Source: Candidatus Obscuribacter phosphatis (lineage in GTDB: Bacteria; Cyanobacteriota; Vampirovibrionia; Obscuribacterales; Obscuribacteraceae). From it: DNA of 64,000 bases. This document shows, piece after piece, positions 62,093 to 64,000 of the stretch. The stretch covers positions 1,836,599 to 1,900,598 of the forward strand of contig MOYA01000001.1 of the NCBI GenBank assembly GCA_001899315.1, given 5' to 3'. The number at the start of each line of letters is the position of its first letter. Within the stretch, counting starts at the first letter, position 1. Below the pieces are notes generated by a model that was not told the origin of the DNA, did not search any database, and was given only the letters and a program-made list of their open reading frames with translations. Made by a program: the position numbers and the translations under genes.

Positions 62093-62335
62093 ATGAGCAG
62101 AATGAATTCTGATGCTGCACCGCCGCGCCGTCGTAAGACCTGTGGTTTCTGCGCCGACAAAGTTGAATTTATTGATTACAAAGACCCTAACCGTCTCAAA
62201 AAGTTCGTCACCGAAAGAGGCAAAATTCTGCCCCGCAGAATCAGTGGTAACTGTGCCAAGCACCAACGCTCACTAACAGTGGCCATCAAAAGAGCCCGCG
62301 ACATAGCCCTTATGCCTTACATGGCTGAAGGCTAA
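62093..62335 (+). CDS. rpsR: 30S ribosomal protein S18
   Basis: An 80-aa protein with the S18 core: [60 protein letters not shown]. It keeps a Cys-containing first motif and a later Cys, as in zinc-type S18. GGAGAG precedes the ATG. Ends the rpsF-ssb-rpsR operon. Confidence 0.98.
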   Translation: MSRMNSDAAPPRRRKTCGFCADKVEFIDYKDPNRLKKFVTERGKILPRRISGNCAKHQRSLTVAIKRARDIALMPYMAEG

Positions 62336-62359
62336 CAAAGTTTGCATCTCTAAAAATTA

Positions 62360-62397
62360 GCAAGTAATCTTAGATCCCCTGGTGTAAAATTACTTGC
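62360..62397 (+). promoter_or_regulatory. Inverted repeat between rpsR and tRNA-Leu
   Basis: GCAAGTAAT (62360-62368) and ATTACTTGC (62389-62397) are perfectly complementary with a 20-nt loop. No T-run follows, so it could end the rpsR message by stem and processing, or be a binding site; the loop also holds a TGTAAAAT box that might start the tRNA. Confidence 0.45.
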
Positions 62398-62403
62398 TTA
62401 GCC

Positions 62404-62486
62404 GCCGAAGTGGTGAAATGGCAGACACGCTACGTTCAGGGCGTAGTGAGCGCAAGCTCATGTGGGTTCAAGTCCCACCTTCGGCA
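62404..62486 (+). tRNA. tRNA-Leu (anticodon CAG)
   Basis: The acceptor GCCGAAG (62404-62410) pairs fully with CTTCGGC (62479-62485) and the discriminator is A62486. The anticodon stem CTACG/CGTAG holds the loop TTCAGGG with anticodon CAG. A long variable arm (TGAGC-GCAA-GCTCA) marks a class II tRNA, and the T arm GTGGG-TTCAAGT-CCCAC is standard. CCA is not encoded. It is placed between the rpsR and infC operons in the same direction. Confidence 0.95.
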
Positions 62487-62545
62487 AGTTTTTTCTAAAA
62501 AATGATATAGAATAAAAATGTCCCCTGTTTTAAACGAGGTATCGC

Positions 62546-63100
62546 TTGAGCATTAACGACCCGCGCCGGCCAGAACCCAGAAGAGACTTACCGCCATTGA
62601 ATGAGCGAATACGAGACCGAGAAGTCAGACTCATCGACGAAGAAGGTAACCAGTTGGGTATTGTTCCGACCAGGGAGGCTCTTGCCAACGCCCGGGAAAA
62701 GGGACTCGACCTTTTGTTGGTACAACCGGACGCGAACCCACCCGTAGCCAAGATTCTTGACTATGGCAGACATAAGTTTGAACAAGAGAAGAAAGCACGT
62801 GAAAGCAAGAAGAAGCAACATGTGCAAGATGTCAAAGAAATCAAGATGCGCTACAAGATCGAGGAACATGATTTCCAGGTCAAGCTCAAGCATGCCCAGA
62901 AGTTTCTCACCGATGGCGACAAGATCAAGGTTCTCATAGTTCTGCGCGGCCGAGAAATGCAACACGCCGACATGGCCATCGATTTGATGAATCGTTTCGC
63001 TGAAGATCTAAAAGACCTGGGCGCTATGGATAGAGAGCCCAAGCTGGAAGGCAAGAGCGTCATCATGATTTTGAATCCACTGCCCCAGCGCGGTAAATAA
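62546..63100 (+). CDS. infC: Translation initiation factor IF-3
   Basis: A 184-aa protein with the full IF-3 pattern: INDPRRPEPRRDLPPLNERIRDREVRLIDEEGNQLGIVPTREAL, then KILDYGRHKFEQEKK, KEIKMRYKIEEHDFQVKLKHAQKFL and VLRGREMQHADMAIDLMNRF. The start is TTG, with GAGGT 6 nt upstream; an ATT two codons later also exists. IF-3 rejects non-standard starts, so a rare start on infC makes it self-limiting, as known from the AUU start in E. coli. Confidence 0.97.
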   Translation: MSINDPRRPEPRRDLPPLNERIRDREVRLIDEEGNQLGIVPTREALANAREKGLDLLLVQPDANPPVAKILDYGRHKFEQEKKARESKKKQHVQDVKEIKMRYKIEEHDFQVKLKHAQKFLTDGDKIKVLIVLRGREMQHADMAIDLMNRFAEDLKDLGAMDREPKLEGKSVIMILNPLPQRGK

Positions 63101-63195
63101 ACCAGTACTAAGCTGAATTAGCCAATTTTTGTTTCCAAAATATTGCGCAATCATTGCGGTCTTTCTGGTCTAGCCCCGATGAATGGTAGAATTAC

Positions 63196-63248
63196 TTCCC
63201 TGTGCTCTCTTCGAGGGCCGGCTGCCTTTTCGATGAAGAGGCAGGGAA
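63196..63248 (+). promoter_or_regulatory. Leader hairpin upstream of rpmI (possible L20 autoregulation site)
   Basis: TTCCCTG (63196-63202) pairs with CAGGGAA (63242-63248), and inside it CTCTTC (63207-63212) pairs with GAAGAG (63235-63240), giving a two-part stem ending 24 nt before the rpmI ATG. In several bacteria L20 represses the infC-rpmI-rplT messages by binding an mRNA structure; the site here fits by position only. Confidence 0.5.
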
Positions 63249-63272
63249 TAGTTCGCTTTAGTGGAATTGAAT

Positions 63273-63482
63273 ATGCCAAAAATGAAAACCAATAAAGCTG
63301 CTGCTCGCCGTTTCAAGATCACCGGAACCGGAAAGATTTTGCGCAGGCAAGCCGGCAAGCGCCACTTGAACGAATGGATGAAAGCAAACAAGAAGCGCTC
63401 ACTACGCGGCTACGCTGCTGTCCATCCCGATGTGGAACAGCACGTTCTTGAAATGTTCCCTTATCGCAAATACGTGCGCTAA
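63273..63482 (+). CDS. rpmI: 50S ribosomal protein L35
   Basis: A 69-aa very basic protein with the L35 pattern [31 protein letters not shown] and a final MFPYRKYVR. The ATG at 63273 gives the standard N-terminus; an earlier GTG would add four residues. The ribosome site is weak (GGAATTG), fitting translational control through the leader hairpin. Confidence 0.97.
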   Translation: MPKMKTNKAAARRFKITGTGKILRRQAGKRHLNEWMKANKKRSLRGYAAVHPDVEQHVLEMFPYRKYVR

Positions 63483-63604
63483 GACATCCATTTTTACAGT
63501 ACAAACACCTGACCTAAGGAAACAACGTAGTTGACTCCTCTCCGCCGGTCGGTACAAGCAGACAAATAGTCTTATAGAGACAAAAGTCAAAGAAGGAGAA
63601 TTAG

Positions 63605-63961
63605 ATGGCTCGAGTTAAGAGAGGCAATGTCCTCCAAAAACGCCACAAGAAAATCCTCAAATTTGCCAAGGGTTTTCGTGGTTCTAAATCAAGGCTTTTC
63701 ATAGCTGCCAATCAGGCTTTGATGCAAGCCTGGAAAAATGCTTACAGAGATCGTAAGAAGCGTAAGCGCGACTTCCGCAGCCTCTGGATCACCAGAATTA
63801 ATGCTGCATGCCGTATGAACGGTCTAAGCTACAGCCGCATGATCAACGGTCTGAACAAAGCCAATATCAAAGTCAATCGCAAGATGTTGGCCGACCTCGC
63901 CGTGCGCGATCAAGCAGCCTTTGCAGCCCTTGCCAAACAGGCCTTGGCTCAAATCAAGTGA
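63605..63961 (+). CDS. rplT: 50S ribosomal protein L20
   Basis: A 118-aa basic protein: [70 protein letters not shown], the complete L20 family pattern and length. AAGGAG precedes the ATG. Binds 23S rRNA early in assembly and probably represses its own operon. Last gene of the window. Confidence 0.98.
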   Translation: MARVKRGNVLQKRHKKILKFAKGFRGSKSRLFIAANQALMQAWKNAYRDRKKRKRDFRSLWITRINAACRMNGLSYSRMINGLNKANIKVNRKMLADLAVRDQAAFAALAKQALAQIK

Positions 63962-64000
63962 AGTATTCTCCCAAAAAGATTACTTCCGGGAATAATCCAC

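Overview
The window reads as chromosomal DNA of a diderm, non-photosynthetic relative of cyanobacteria, most plausibly the Vampirovibrionia/Melainabacteria (Obscuribacter-like). Supporting signs are a long, plant/cyanobacterial-type IspH (415 aa), a small ferredoxin with the C-x5-C first cluster usual in cyanobacteria, a caspase-TPR protein, several long Ala/Pro/Glu-rich proteins, an AsmA/TamB-like protein and a lipoprotein that imply an outer membrane, and respiratory ETF/ETF-QO genes, with no photosynthesis gene. The placement is inferred from protein character, not from a search.

Layout. 0.2-3.0 kb: a thioredoxin-reductase-like flavoprotein converging on ispH, then a small exported protein and a terminator. 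3.3-8.6 kb: two unusual proteins, a 1307-aa protein whose two folded ends are separated by a very long disordered middle, and a receiver-like, tail-anchored protein with five WG(D/N)LD(S/A)IPTP repeats. 8.6-11.7 kb: pterin dehydratase, HtrA protease and a YkgJ-type Cys-cluster protein. 11.8-17.4 kb: caspase-TPR overlapping a GT-C-like membrane protein, a UPF0158 protein and a small Sm-like protein. 17.4-30.8 kb: a large Lys/Ala-rich protein, a lipoprotein, tdh-kbl (threonine to glycine), a thioredoxin, a DUF885 peptidase-like protein and the etfB-etfA-ETF-QO operon. 30.9-34.0 kb: a five-gene minus-strand operon of TPR/zinc/membrane proteins, including a 54-aa gene nested between neighbours. 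34-43 kb: hydrolase, acyl-CoA ligase, a beta-propeller protein, rsfS, HU, pnp, rpsO and ferredoxin. 44-50.5 kb: a degenerate receiver-GAF-LuxR regulator and a 1393-aa AsmA-like protein. 50.5-58.1 kb: an accessory-looking block with a Xer recombinase carrying an AT-hook insertion, a protein that looks like an IS1595 transposase with its catalytic core replaced by a DprA-like winged helix, two sister transmembrane Ser/Thr kinases and a DUF900 hydrolase. 58.4-61.1 kb: a MerR-like/zinc-knuckle protein and a TrbI/VirB10-like exported protein. 61.2-64 kb: core translation genes rpsF-ssb-rpsR, tRNA-Leu(CAG), infC-rpmI-rplT.

The most interesting signals are the 50.5-55 kb Xer/ex-transposase block (with an SD-occluding hairpin on xer and a 24-bp near-repeat), and a genome habit seen at five gene ends: short tandem repeats of 12-20 bp that start at or just behind the stop codon and themselves carry stops. 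No intergenic gap in the window exceeds 300 bp; the longer ones (about 230-300 bp, for example 19978-20258, 23831-24082, 26919-27169, 42841-43134, 43360-43663, 43931-44175) hold only the sites listed or nothing I can recognise.
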